Assembly (NCBI RefSeq): GCF_040947875.1
Contig: NZ_JBFRXN010000002.1
Location: 1,550,001-1,614,000, forward strand
Length of the DNA stretch: 64,000 bases
Origin: Pseudomonas sp. MYb118
GTDB lineage: Bacteria > Pseudomonadota > Gammaproteobacteria > Pseudomonadales > Pseudomonadaceae
Direction of reading: 5' to 3'
Shown here: piece after piece, positions 1 to 8,331 of the stretch
How positions within the stretch are numbered: position 1 is the first letter of the stretch
How the letters are laid out: each line of letters opens with the position of its first letter
Made by a program: the position numbers and the translations under genes
The notes under the pieces: model-generated
The model's input: the letters and a program-made list of their open reading frames with translations, nothing else
Told to the model about the DNA's origin: nothing
Databases searched by the model: none

Positions 1-2
1 AG

Positions 3-821
3 GGCATGGATCACAGCCAGATGAAGAGCATGGATCATTCCCAAATGCAGGGCATGGATCATAGCCAGATGCAGGGGATGCAGCCCGCCAAGCAGCAGGG
101 TCGAACTGAGAGCCGAACTCCAATACCCCCAATTACAAATGCTGAGAGAGCCGCAGTTTATAAAGCTCCTGGCGGCCATGAGGTTCATGACACCGCTCTT
201 AACTCGTATTTCATTTTCGAAAAATTGGAATGGCAGGATGCTGATGAAGGAAGCGCGCTGAACTGGGAAGCTCAAGGTTGGATAGGCGGTGACGTGGATC
301 GTCTATGGTTGCGTTCTGAAGGCGAGCGCACCAATGGGAAGACAGAGGAAGCCGAGATTCAAGCTCTGTGGGGGCACGCTATCAGCCCTTGGTGGGATCT
401 CGTCGGAGGGGTTCGTCAAGACTTCAAACCAGGTGATCCACAAACGTGGGCGGCTTTTGGCATCCAGGGCTTGGCGCTCTACAACTTTGAAGCCCAGGCT
501 ACTGCTTATCTGGGCGAAGGTGGCCAGACTGCGGCGCGGCTGGAAGGAGACTACGACATCCTTTTGACCAATAAGCTCATTTTGCAACCTACTGCAGAAT
601 TCAATTTTTACGGGAAAAACGATCCCCAGCGTGGCATTGGCTCCGGGTTATCAGAAAGTGAGATTGGTCTGCGGCTCCGGTACGAGATCCGTCCACAATT
701 CGCTCCTTACGTGGGCGTAACCTGGAATCGTAGTTATGGAAAAACGGCTGACTACGCCAGCGAGGAAGGCGAAGACAATAACGAAGCACGCCTGGTGCTA
801 GGCGTTCGGGTCTGGTTCTAA
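3..821 (+). CDS. copB: Copper resistance protein B (CopB), C-terminal part, cut by window edge
   Basis: Outer-membrane copper-binding protein of the cop system. The reading frame is already open at the left edge, so the signal peptide and the first part of the Met/His-rich region are missing. What remains opens with tandem DHSQM units (three copies in the first ~25 residues), the kind of repeat that binds copper in CopA/CopB. About 200 residues of the CopB beta-barrel domain follow, with alternating aromatic strands and a terminal phenylalanine (VRVWF end) typical of outer-membrane proteins. It precedes copC by 73 bp, giving the classic copABCD order; copA would be to the left of the window. 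Family assignment is strong; the true start cannot be given. Confidence 0.9.
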   Translation, partial: GMDHSQMKSMDHSQMQGMDHSQMQGMQPAKQQGRTESRTPIPPITNAERAAVYKAPGGHEVHDTALNSYFIFEKLEWQDADEGSALNWEAQGWIGGDVDRLWLRSEGERTNGKTEEAEIQALWGHAISPWWDLVGGVRQDFKPGDPQTWAAFGIQGLALYNFEAQATAYLGEGGQTAARLEGDYDILLTNKLILQPTAEFNFYGKNDPQRGIGSGLSESEIGLRLRYEIRPQFAPYVGVTWNRSYGKTADYASEEGEDNNEARLVLGVRVWF

Positions 822-894
822 ACCAGAGTTAATGGCACCAAAAAAATAATTACTCAACCTCATTACAACAGCTATGCGCTGTGAGGAGCCTTGC

Positions 895-1278
895 ATGTCG
901 TTCTTGAAATCCTGCGTAGTGGCTGTCGCTCTTTCATCCGGTATTTTGCTGAGCTCGGTCGCTCAAGCTCACCCGAAGCTGTTGTCTTCGACTCCGTCAG
1001 AAGGCGAATCCGGTGCGGCCCCTTCCAAAATCGAACTGCATTTTTCCGAAAACCTGGTTACCCAGTTCTCTGGTGCCAAGCTGATCATGACTGACATGCC
1101 AGGCATGCCGAATTCACCTATGGGCGTCAAAGCCAGCGTAGCAGGCGGAAATGATCCGAAGACCATGGTAATCACGCCTTCATCACCCCTGACAACGGGC
1201 ACCTACAAAGTAGAATGGCGGGCGGTATCGTCCGACACTCATCCAATTACCGGTGCCGTAACTTTCAAAGTGAAATAA
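895..1278 (+). CDS. copC: Periplasmic copper-binding protein CopC
   Basis: 127 residues. A Sec signal peptide (MSFLKSC to SVAQA) is followed by a mature protein beginning HPKL. The Cu(II) site is present: the N-terminal His and the D-x-H of SSDTHPITG near the C-terminus. In the Met-rich Cu(I) loop, Met40, 43, 46 and 51 (mature numbering) are present, but position 48 is Asn where I remember His in the P. syringae protein. Start chosen at ATG 895, which has GAGGAG about 8 nt upstream; an earlier in-frame ATG at 874 would put residues before the signal peptide. CopC binds copper in the periplasm and is thought to pass it to CopD, whose gene begins 2 nt after the copC stop. Confidence 0.95.
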   Translation: MSFLKSCVVAVALSSGILLSSVAQAHPKLLSSTPSEGESGAAPSKIELHFSENLVTQFSGAKLIMTDMPGMPNSPMGVKASVAGGNDPKTMVITPSSPLTTGTYKVEWRAVSSDTHPITGAVTFKVK

Positions 1279-1280
1279 GC

Positions 1281-2216
1281 ATGAGCGACCCTTTGAATGT
1301 GGCGCTGCGCCTCGCGCTTTATCTGGATTTGATGCTCCTGTTCGGGCTCGCAGTGTTCGGGCTGTACAGCTTTCGCGGGAAAGAGCGCGTCTCGGGAACG
1401 GTGTTGCATTTTGGGTCGCTGCTGAGTGGGGCTGCCGTTATAGGCATTCTTCTTTCTGTGGCCACGTTCTTGGTCATGACAAAAAACATGAGCGGTGCGT
1501 CCAACTGGGCGGAGCTGTTACCCCACCTTGAAATGATGCTCTCTGAAACCGAGATCGGTTACAGCTGGATAGCACGTATGGTCTCGCTTGCGGTGGTGAT
1601 AACCGCTGCAAGCCAAAGCACTCGGTTGCCATCGGCTAGTCTTTGGATAGCTACCGTAGCGGGCAGTATTGCCTTAGCTACGCTCCCATGGACAGGTCAC
1701 GGGGCGATGGATGAGGGGGCTAGACGGTTCTGGCATTTCGCAGCAGATATTCTCCATTTACTGGCTGCTGGCGGTTGGATTGGCGCCTTGGCAGCCTTTG
1801 CTCTGATGCTGAGCATGAGGGGAGGCAATCCTGAGCAACTCGTACGGGTTTTGACTCGGGCGCTCAAGGGATTCGAAACAGCGGGCGGGTTCATTGTGGG
1901 TACGATCATACTCACCGGAGTCGCTAATTATCTTTTCATTGTCGGGCCGATCATTACAGAGGTAGTGACCAGTACCTATGGCATTCTCCTCCTAGCAAAA
2001 ATCATATTGTTCGCTGGCATGCTCGGGCTCGCGACCCTCAATCGTTTCTACCTGAGCCCCTCACTGGAACGCTCTGTAAGCGGGGGTGATTATTCTTCCG
2101 CAGTCACGGCTTTGAAAAAGAGCGTGCTGCTCGAATCGACCTGTGCAGTTATCATTGTTTGCTTGGTGGCTTGGCTAGGAACGCTCAGCCCTTCAATCGA
2201 GATGGCCCAAGGGTAA
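1281..2216 (+). CDS. copD: Inner-membrane copper transport protein CopD
   Basis: 311 residues with about eight hydrophobic membrane segments, the CopD family layout. It begins 2 nt after the copC stop, so the two are almost certainly co-transcribed and probably translationally coupled. CopD is thought to move copper from periplasmic CopC into the cytoplasm, and copC-copD without copAB makes cells more copper sensitive in P. syringae (established for the family). His residues near membrane segments (TGHGAMDEG and FWHFAADILHLLAAGGW) fit the conserved CopD histidines. Start chosen as MSDPLN at 1281; an upstream in-frame ATG at 1215 lies inside copC. The gene converges on a DUF411 gene 48 bp away, with a weak CTGAGC/GCTCAG inverted repeat at about 2231-2252 between them. 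Confidence 0.93.
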   Translation: MSDPLNVALRLALYLDLMLLFGLAVFGLYSFRGKERVSGTVLHFGSLLSGAAVIGILLSVATFLVMTKNMSGASNWAELLPHLEMMLSETEIGYSWIARMVSLAVVITAASQSTRLPSASLWIATVAGSIALATLPWTGHGAMDEGARRFWHFAADILHLLAAGGWIGALAAFALMLSMRGGNPEQLVRVLTRALKGFETAGGFIVGTIILTGVANYLFIVGPIITEVVTSTYGILLLAKIILFAGMLGLATLNRFYLSPSLERSVSGGDYSSAVTALKKSVLLESTCAVIIVCLVAWLGTLSPSIEMAQG

Positions 2217-2264
2217 TGCCTAGGCAGGTCTGAGCAACACTGGTCGCTCAGAGCTGCGTGACGA

Positions 2265-2705
2265 TCATTTCGGGTAGTCAGCGACCACCTCTTGCGCGCC
2301 ATCCCTGGTGAGGCCCAGGACTTGGTAAGGTTGATGTTTCTGGCCATAGTCCATACCAGGCGAACCTGCTGGCATGCCTGGCACTGCAATCCCTACAAGG
2401 TCGGGACGATCATTCAACTTCTTAATGTCGTCCGCTGGAACATGGCCTTCTACGAATTTCCCACCAATAATGCCCGTGTGGCAGGACGCTAGTCCCTGCG
2501 GCACACCCAGCCCTTTATTGATAGCGCTCATATCGCTTTCCACATGGTCAGTCACCTTGAATCCATTGGATTCCAAGTGCTTGACCCACTCCTTACAGCA
2601 TCCGCAATTCGCGTCACGGTGGACATCGATGCTGAGCTGCTCCGCAGCTTGTACAACGCCTATGAACATCAGCCCCGTGGCGAGTAATAACTTGCGCTTC
2701 ATCAT
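2265..2705 (-). CDS. DUF411 metal-binding exported protein
   Basis: 146 residues: a signal peptide (MMKRKLLLATGLMFIGVVQAA) and then the DUF411 domain. Conserved features are the cysteine cluster CGCC (about residues 34-37), the SCHTG motif with a third conserved Cys/His site, and VEGHVPADDI. DUF411 proteins are small periplasmic metal-binding proteins often found in copper, silver or mercury resistance loci; the biochemical role is not settled. The C-terminal part has Met residues spaced as in metal sites (PGMPAGSPGMDYG). It is transcribed away from copRS, so a shared divergent control region with copR is likely. The start could be the first or second Met (2705 or 2702). Confidence 0.85.
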   Translation of the reverse strand: MMKRKLLLATGLMFIGVVQAAEQLSIDVHRDANCGCCKEWVKHLESNGFKVTDHVESDMSAINKGLGVPQGLASCHTGIIGGKFVEGHVPADDIKKLNDRPDLVGIAVPGMPAGSPGMDYGQKHQPYQVLGLTRDGAQEVVADYPK

Positions 2706-2982
2706 GTTGATGCCCTCTTTAACATTTCGTTGCGCGGTTGCTATATATGCCTTGGGCCGTTAACCATGGCCTCGCATCCGCACCGTTCCAAGGTAGGTTA
2801 AGCGCAAAAACTGATCATTGCCGATTACCTTTTCGTAAGCTGCCGTCTAGCTGCTTACGCCCTTCCATGCCATGGTGCCTGGGCGCTTTCTGTCAGCTGT
2901 CAGAGCGATTACATTTGCGTCAGCTTGCGCATCGTTGTCGGTTTCGTAGCACACTTGAGTTACGCACAGCTGGAGTTCCACC
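2706..2982. promoter_or_regulatory. Divergent control region between the DUF411 gene and copRS
   Basis: 277 bp without a gene separating the divergent DUF411 gene and copRS. The segment at about 2890-2930 holds repeated TGTCAG and GCGTCAGC elements around GATTACATTTGCG, which could be CopR-type binding sites. I infer this from position and partial dyads, not from a matched consensus. Such regions in related loci respond to copper through CopR. Confidence 0.4.
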
Positions 2983-3666
2983 ATGAAAATCCTGGTAGCA
3001 GAAGACGAACCCAAAACCGGAATGTATCTCCAGCAAGGACTTTTGGAGGCGGGTTTTAATGTCGACCGGGTGGTGACAGGCACGGAGGCATTGCATCAGG
3101 CGCTGAACGAGAGCTACGACCTTCTGATTCTGGACGTGATGATGCCTGGGTTTGACGGATGGGAGGTCATCCAAAGTGTTCGTGCGGCTGGAAGCTTGGT
3201 TCCCGTGTTATTCCTTACAGCCAGGGACGGAGTCGATGACCGCGTTAGAGGCTTAGAGCTTGGTGCAGATGATTATTTAGTTAAGCCGTTCGCGTTTTCT
3301 GAGCTACTCGCTCGCGTCAGAAGCCTTCTGCGTCGGGGGGCCGGTGCTCCCAATCTGACGTCTATCAAAATCGGCGATCTTGAAGTCGACTTGCTCAAAC
3401 GTCGGGCCTCGCGCTCAGGTCAACGCATTGACCTGACAGCCAAGGAGTTTGCTTTGCTGGAACTGCTGATGCGCCGCAGAGGGGAGGTTCTCTCAAAGTC
3501 GCTCATCGCATCCCAGGTCTGGGATATGAATTTCGACAGCGATACCAACGTGATTGAGGTCGCCATTCGCAGGCTTAGGGCCAAGATTGATGATGATTTC
3601 GATACAAAGCTGATTCAGACCTCGCGAGGCATGGGCTATATGCTTGATGCCCCGGACTCAGAATGA
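2983..3666 (+). CDS. copR: Copper-responsive response regulator CopR (OmpR family)
   Basis: 227 residues, the usual OmpR/CusR/CopR length. N-terminal receiver domain: acidic pocket EDE at residues 7-9, phospho-acceptor Asp51 in [10 protein letters not shown], and the conserved Lys in [10 protein letters not shown] near residue 101. C-terminal winged-helix domain (about 130-225) with the [17 protein letters not shown] and [15 protein letters not shown] recognition region. CopR activates cop/cus promoters when phosphorylated by CopS. Its stop codon overlaps the copS start (ATGA at 3663-3666), so the two are translationally coupled. It is closest in pattern to CopR/CusR/IrlR; the copper assignment rests on flanking copBCD and cusCBA. 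Confidence 0.95.
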   Translation: MKILVAEDEPKTGMYLQQGLLEAGFNVDRVVTGTEALHQALNESYDLLILDVMMPGFDGWEVIQSVRAAGSLVPVLFLTARDGVDDRVRGLELGADDYLVKPFAFSELLARVRSLLRRGAGAPNLTSIKIGDLEVDLLKRRASRSGQRIDLTAKEFALLELLMRRRGEVLSKSLIASQVWDMNFDSDTNVIEVAIRRLRAKIDDDFDTKLIQTSRGMGYMLDAPDSE

Positions 3667-5051
3667 AGCGCCCGTCTCTAACGCTTCGTCTAAGCCTGAT
3701 GTTTGTTTGCGCTGTGGTAGCAGTGCTCATAGTAGCAGGCTTCACCTTCGACGGTTTCAGCCGGCATCACTTCAAGGCACTCGACCGGCAAGCTATGACG
3801 GAAAAGCTCGAATCAATTCGTCAAATCATGGACGGCGAAGCTGGCTCGGCTGACCGTTCGGATGTATTGCTTCAGTTACAAGCGTTATTGGGGGCGCACC
3901 AGGAACTCTCAGCCTCGATTGTCATGCAGGGAGGAAAAACGATCTTTGCGACCTCTAACGCAGCTCAGCATCCTTCTATTCCTCCCGATGCTCCTGATGA
4001 TGATATGTGGGAGTGGACAGACGGAGGCCATCTTTACCGAGGAATGAAAGCCCAAGTTCACTTGGTGAATGAAGCAGGGCCACTGACGGCCTGGCTGAGT
4101 ATGGATATCACAAGCCACATGCATTTCGTGGAGACTCTACGCTGGTGGTTGGTGATAGGTTTGGCGATAAGTGCATTGGTCAGCGCCGGCTTGGGTTGGT
4201 TGGTTGCGCGCAGCGGCCTAAAACCCGTCGCACGAGTGACGCAAGTCGCGGCTTCGATGTCGGCAGGATCGCTGAAAGAGCGCATTCCAATGGATTTTGT
4301 GCCTCGTGAGCTTGAGCTACTCGTCAGTTCGTTCAATGCCATGCTTGCCCGGCTAGAAGAGTCATTTTCTCGGTTATCTAATTTCTCAGCCGATATTGCC
4401 CATGAGCTTCGTACGCCAATTAGTAATCTGCGAACGCATACTGAAGTCATCCTCACAAAAAAGCGTGCGCCAGAAATATATGAGGAGAATCTTTACTCCA
4501 ATCTGGAAGATCTCAACCGACTTTCAAGCATCATCGATGGCATGCTCTTTTTAGCGAAGTCTGATAACGGTCTGGTTCTACCCGCGAAAGAAAAAGTCGA
4601 ACTGCGGTCGGTGGTGGAGAAACTCTTGGAGTATTACCAACTGCTGGCAGATGACACCGGTCTGAAGCTACAGGTCATTGGACACGGTGAGGTGCGTGGT
4701 GACAGGACTATGCTGGACAGGATGGTTTCCAATTTGCTATCGAATGCGATCCGGTACACGCCCTCTGGTGGCACCATTTCTGTGAACATCGAACCGTCCG
4801 GCAGCATGATCAGTTTATCAGTGCAAAATCCTGGTGAACAAATCGCCGCTGAACATCTGCCTCGGTTGTTTGATCGGTTTTATAGGGTTGACCCTGCACG
4901 AAGGGAAAGCTCTACAAACAATGCAGGGCTGGGTTTGGCAATCGTAAAATCGCTGGTAGATGCGCATGACGGAACTGTTGGGTGTGTCTCCATAGATGGT
5001 CGGACGACTTTTACGATCAGCCTGCCTGCTTGGTCTACTGCTCGTGAGTGA
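3663..5051 (+). CDS. copS: Copper-sensing histidine kinase CopS
   Basis: 462 residues. Two transmembrane segments (about 10-30 and 158-182) enclose a periplasmic sensor domain of ~130 residues. That domain contains His-rich positions (HPSIPPD and SHMHFVE) that may sense copper. A HAMP linker follows (from [10 protein letters not shown]), then HisKA with the H-box [12 protein letters not shown] and a HATPase domain with N-box ([14 protein letters not shown]) and G-box [11 protein letters not shown]. The heavy-metal sensor kinase family (CusS/CopS/IrlS) matches this length and layout. It forms an operon with copR by 4-nt overlap. It autophosphorylates in response to periplasmic metal and passes the phosphate to CopR. 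Confidence 0.95.
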   Translation: MKRPSLTLRLSLMFVCAVVAVLIVAGFTFDGFSRHHFKALDRQAMTEKLESIRQIMDGEAGSADRSDVLLQLQALLGAHQELSASIVMQGGKTIFATSNAAQHPSIPPDAPDDDMWEWTDGGHLYRGMKAQVHLVNEAGPLTAWLSMDITSHMHFVETLRWWLVIGLAISALVSAGLGWLVARSGLKPVARVTQVAASMSAGSLKERIPMDFVPRELELLVSSFNAMLARLEESFSRLSNFSADIAHELRTPISNLRTHTEVILTKKRAPEIYEENLYSNLEDLNRLSSIIDGMLFLAKSDNGLVLPAKEKVELRSVVEKLLEYYQLLADDTGLKLQVIGHGEVRGDRTMLDRMVSNLLSNAIRYTPSGGTISVNIEPSGSMISLSVQNPGEQIAAEHLPRLFDRFYRVDPARRESSTNNAGLGLAIVKSLVDAHDGTVGCVSIDGRTTFTISLPAWSTARE

Positions 5052-5152
5052 AACGCTCGGAATCTTTCCGAAGTCAGAGCTATCAAGTCGAAGCTTTGAC
5101 GTTTGGCCTGTTCAATTGTAAGGGCGGTTCGCACCAACTACACTCCAGTTCT

Positions 5153-5494
5153 ATGAAACGCTACCTGCGGTTTTGCATCCTTTTCCTGATCAGCTTGACG
5201 CTTCCCCTGTCTGGGATGGCGGGCGTGCAGGCACCCACAGAACCTTGCCCGATGAAGACCATGGGAATGGCAATGATGGATGACATGGGAATGGACTGCT
5301 GTAACGACATGAAAAGCCCGACAGAGCATGGAAAACCGTGCAAGCCGGGCCAGGAGTGCAAAACTGGCGGCATGCTTCAAGTTTCGATCTTGAAGCCTCC
5401 TGTGACCGTATTCAGCCCCGTAGTGGCTTCCTTCTTCATTAAATCCCTACCCATACAGACCCCATCCGGGGTATGGCGACCGCCTCGCGTTTGA
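5153..5494 (+). CDS. Small exported Met/Cys-rich protein in front of cusCBA
   Basis: 113 residues with a signal peptide (MKRYLRFCILFLISLTL to SGMAG). The middle is dense in likely metal ligands: seven Met, four Cys and one His within ~45 residues, including MGMAMMDDMGMDCC and CKPGQECKTGGM. Gene position, just upstream of an RND-type metal efflux operon, matches the small periplasmic proteins of the CzcI/CopK-like group found before czcC/cusC, but I do not recognise a named family with certainty. Start chosen as ATG 5153, which gives a clean signal peptide; the longer frame from 5048 would overlap copS and add ~35 residues without signal character. A periplasmic copper chaperone or sponge is plausible by inference. 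Confidence 0.7.
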   Translation: MKRYLRFCILFLISLTLPLSGMAGVQAPTEPCPMKTMGMAMMDDMGMDCCNDMKSPTEHGKPCKPGQECKTGGMLQVSILKPPVTVFSPVVASFFIKSLPIQTPSGVWRPPRV

Positions 5495-5593
5495 TTCCTG
5501 TCCCACATTGAGCCTCATTCCGCATTAGCGGGATGGACTAGCTGCGCGCATGTCTTTTGACGCGTGCAGTGGATGATTACAGGAATCGTAAAC

Positions 5594-6850
5594 ATGAACT
5601 CCAAGTGCAATTGCACAGGCTGGTCTCTCGTGGCTGGCCTAGCGGCAAGCGTGCTGGCATTGCCGAGTTTCGCTGCCGCATTGACGCTCGATGAAGCTTT
5701 GCGGCTGGCAGAAAACAATGCGCCGTCGCTGACCGCACAAGACGCCAAAATTCAGGCTGCCAGCAGTGCAGCCATCCCTGCTGGTGAATTACCTGATCCC
5801 AAGCTCTTGGTGGGGGTGCAGAACTACCCCATCGGCGGCCCGGATCGTTGGAGTATCGACCAAGACTTCATGACCATGCAGATGGTCGGGGTCAGGCAGG
5901 AGGTGCCCAATAGCGACAAGCGCAAAGCGCGTATCGCAGTCGCCGATGCAGCTATTGATCGTGCCTCTGCGGAGCGTCTAATCGAGCGTCTGAAGGTGCG
6001 CCAGTCCACGGCGTTGGCCTGGATCAACAGCTACTCGGTTGAGCGCAAAGATGTGCTGTTCCAAGACTTCTACAAAGAAAACCGCCTTCTGAGCGATACC
6101 GTCCGGGCCCAAATTGCCGGTGGCCGGGCTCAACCCGCCGATGCGGTGACACCCAAGCAAGAAGCAGCTCAACTGGCGGAGCAGCAGGACGATCTGATTC
6201 TGCAGAGAGCGCAGGCTCGTGCGGCCCTCAAACGCTGGATTGGCTCCGCCGCCAACGACAAGCCTGTGGGCAGCTTGCCTGAATGGCCGGTCGACACCTC
6301 AATTTACTCTCATAAGGTGCAACACCACCCCGAGTTGGCAGCGTTCGCGCCGATGACCCGCGAAGCGCAAGCCAAAGTTCATGAAGCCGAAGCGGAAAAG
6401 CAGTCGGACTGGAGTTGGGAGCTTGATTATCAGCATCGTGACCGTCAGTTCGGCGACATGGTCAGCGTTCAACTTTCCTGGGATCTACCGCTATTTCCAG
6501 ACTCTCGCCAAAATCCCAAGATTGCTGCCAAGCAGGCTGAACTCAACCAGCTGGAGGCCGAGCGCGAAGCTCTGTCACGCGAGCATACCCAGCAACTCGA
6601 AAATGAACTGGCCGACTATGAGCGTCTGGATCGTGCCGTGCGCAGAAATCAGAACAGCCTGTTGCCGCTGGCCAAGGAAAAGGTCGAACTCAGCATGGCC
6701 AGTTACCGTGCAGGCAAGGGCGATTTAAACGCGGTTGTTGCCGCCCGACGTGAACTCATCGAAGCCCGCCTCAAACAGATCGACGTAGAAGAGCAGCGAG
6801 CGCTGACCAGTGCGCGTCTGTACTTCGCTTATGGGGAGTCCAGCCAATGA
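5594..6850 (+). CDS. cusC: Outer-membrane efflux channel of the CusCBA system (TolC family)
   Basis: 418 residues: signal peptide (ending near ALPSFAA), then two outer-membrane efflux (OEP) repeats starting LTLDEALRLAENNAPSL. Long amphipathic coiled-coil stretches (QAELNQLEAEREAL and neighbours) form the periplasmic tunnel of TolC-type channels. Start chosen at ATG 5594, with AGGA about 9 nt upstream. The stop overlaps the start of cusB by 4 nt. It completes a tripartite pump that drives Cu(I)/Ag(I) out of the periplasm and cell. CzcC-like channels for Co/Zn/Cd look similar; the copper assignment rests on the CusB features and on copRS next door. Confidence 0.9.
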   Translation: MNSKCNCTGWSLVAGLAASVLALPSFAAALTLDEALRLAENNAPSLTAQDAKIQAASSAAIPAGELPDPKLLVGVQNYPIGGPDRWSIDQDFMTMQMVGVRQEVPNSDKRKARIAVADAAIDRASAERLIERLKVRQSTALAWINSYSVERKDVLFQDFYKENRLLSDTVRAQIAGGRAQPADAVTPKQEAAQLAEQQDDLILQRAQARAALKRWIGSAANDKPVGSLPEWPVDTSIYSHKVQHHPELAAFAPMTREAQAKVHEAEAEKQSDWSWELDYQHRDRQFGDMVSVQLSWDLPLFPDSRQNPKIAAKQAELNQLEAEREALSREHTQQLENELADYERLDRAVRRNQNSLLPLAKEKVELSMASYRAGKGDLNAVVAARRELIEARLKQIDVEEQRALTSARLYFAYGESSQ

Positions 6851-8331
6851 TCCTAAAAAAATGGAACGGGGCATTGTTGGTAGGCGTCTCGCTGGCATTC
6901 GGGGTTGCCGGGGGGTACTGGTTCGCGCATCAACGCGTGAGCGGAGTACTTGGTGCCAGCCCGGAGCAGAGTCCCAACTCCTCAGAGGAACGCAAGGCTC
7001 TGTATTGGTACGATCCCATGTACCCGCAGCAAAAATTCGATAAGCCGGGTAAATCCCCTTTTATGGACATGCAACTGGTTCCTCAGTACGCCGGTGGCGC
7101 AGGAGATCGTGCGACCGTCAGTATCGATCCGAGTCTGACCCAGAATCTCGGTCTGCGGTTTGCAACAGTCACCCGTGGAATCTTTGACTCCAGCCTTGAT
7201 GTGACGGGTGTCTTGGCGTTCAACGAACGAGATGTTGCGGTGATACAGGCACGCACCCCTGGCTTTGTGGAACGGGTCTATGCCCATGCTCCCGGTGATG
7301 TGCTCAAGGCCAACGCGGCCCTGGCAGATATCCTGGTGCCGGAGTGGGCGGCTGCCCAGACAGAGTTCCTTGCCATTAAGCACAACGGTGATGCTGACCT
7401 ATTGGCTGCGGCCCGACAGCGACTGCGGCTCACAGGGATGCCAGCTGCGCTGATCACCCAGGTAGAGCGCAGTGGCAAAGTCCAGCCGAACCTGACCCTC
7501 ACCAGTCCTATCAGCGGCGTGCTGCAAGAGCTGAATGTACGTGCGGGTATGACCGTGTCGGCTGGCGATACTCTGGCCCGCGTCAATGGCTTGAGCAGTG
7601 TCTGGTTAGCCGTGGCCGTTCCAGAATCGGATTCCAGAGCTATCACCGTGGGGCAGGCAGTCGAAGCGCGTCTGCCAGCCTTCCCAGGAACTACACTTAG
7701 CGGCAACGTCAGCGCGATTTTGCCCGAGACCAATCCGGACAGCCGCACACTTCGGGTACGTGTCGAGTTACCCAATCCGGACGGGCGTCTCAGGCCGGGT
7801 TTGACGGCGCAAGTACGCCTGAATCGTTCGACCGAGCAAAGTGTATTGTGGGTGCCGAGTGAGGCGGTGATTCGCACTGGCCGACGAGCGCTGGTGATGC
7901 TCGCCGAAGACGCTGGCCGCTACCGCCCCGTGGAGGTGCTCCTTGGGCAGGAAAGCGATGGCAAAACTGCGATAGTGAAAGGTCTGGAAGCAGGCCAGAA
8001 GGTGGTTACATCTGGCCAGTTCCTGCTCGACTCGGAGGCCAGTCTTAAAGGCATTGTTGCTCGCACGGATGAAGAGTCGGCACCCAGTGAAACAGCCTCC
8101 AGTTTTCATGAGGCTGATGGTCAGATCGTTGAGATCAACGACAAAGAAGTCACGCTCGCCCACGGCCCTTTCAAGACGCTGGGTATGCCTGGCATGACGA
8201 TGACTTTCCCTCTCGCTAGTCCGGCGCTGATGCAGGGCCTCAAGGCTGGTGACAAGGTTCGGGTCGCGGTGAGCCAGACCGATGATGGCTTGCGTGTTGA
8301 ACGCCTGGATAAATCGGGGAGCCAGCCATGA
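6847..8331 (+). CDS. cusB: Membrane-fusion protein CusB with heavy-metal-binding N-terminus and fused CusF domain
   Basis: 494 residues, longer than a plain CusB (~400) because a CusF-like domain is fused at the C-terminus. Order: membrane anchor/signal (about 5-28); heavy-metal-binding segment with [19 protein letters not shown] and QLVP (about 55-80), the Met/Tyr signature of CusB-type adaptors; barrel-sandwich/lipoyl and alpha-hairpin domains (about 115-240); beta-barrel and membrane-proximal domains to ~400; then the CusF-like copper chaperone fold (about 425-490) with AHGP and the Met motif GMPGMTM. CusB binds Cu(I)/Ag(I) and opens the CusA transporter. Overlaps of 4 nt with both cusC and cusA indicate a tightly coupled operon. 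Confidence 0.93.
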   Translation: MILKKWNGALLVGVSLAFGVAGGYWFAHQRVSGVLGASPEQSPNSSEERKALYWYDPMYPQQKFDKPGKSPFMDMQLVPQYAGGAGDRATVSIDPSLTQNLGLRFATVTRGIFDSSLDVTGVLAFNERDVAVIQARTPGFVERVYAHAPGDVLKANAALADILVPEWAAAQTEFLAIKHNGDADLLAAARQRLRLTGMPAALITQVERSGKVQPNLTLTSPISGVLQELNVRAGMTVSAGDTLARVNGLSSVWLAVAVPESDSRAITVGQAVEARLPAFPGTTLSGNVSAILPETNPDSRTLRVRVELPNPDGRLRPGLTAQVRLNRSTEQSVLWVPSEAVIRTGRRALVMLAEDAGRYRPVEVLLGQESDGKTAIVKGLEAGQKVVTSGQFLLDSEASLKGIVARTDEESAPSETASSFHEADGQIVEINDKEVTLAHGPFKTLGMPGMTMTFPLASPALMQGLKAGDKVRVAVSQTDDGLRVERLDKSGSQP

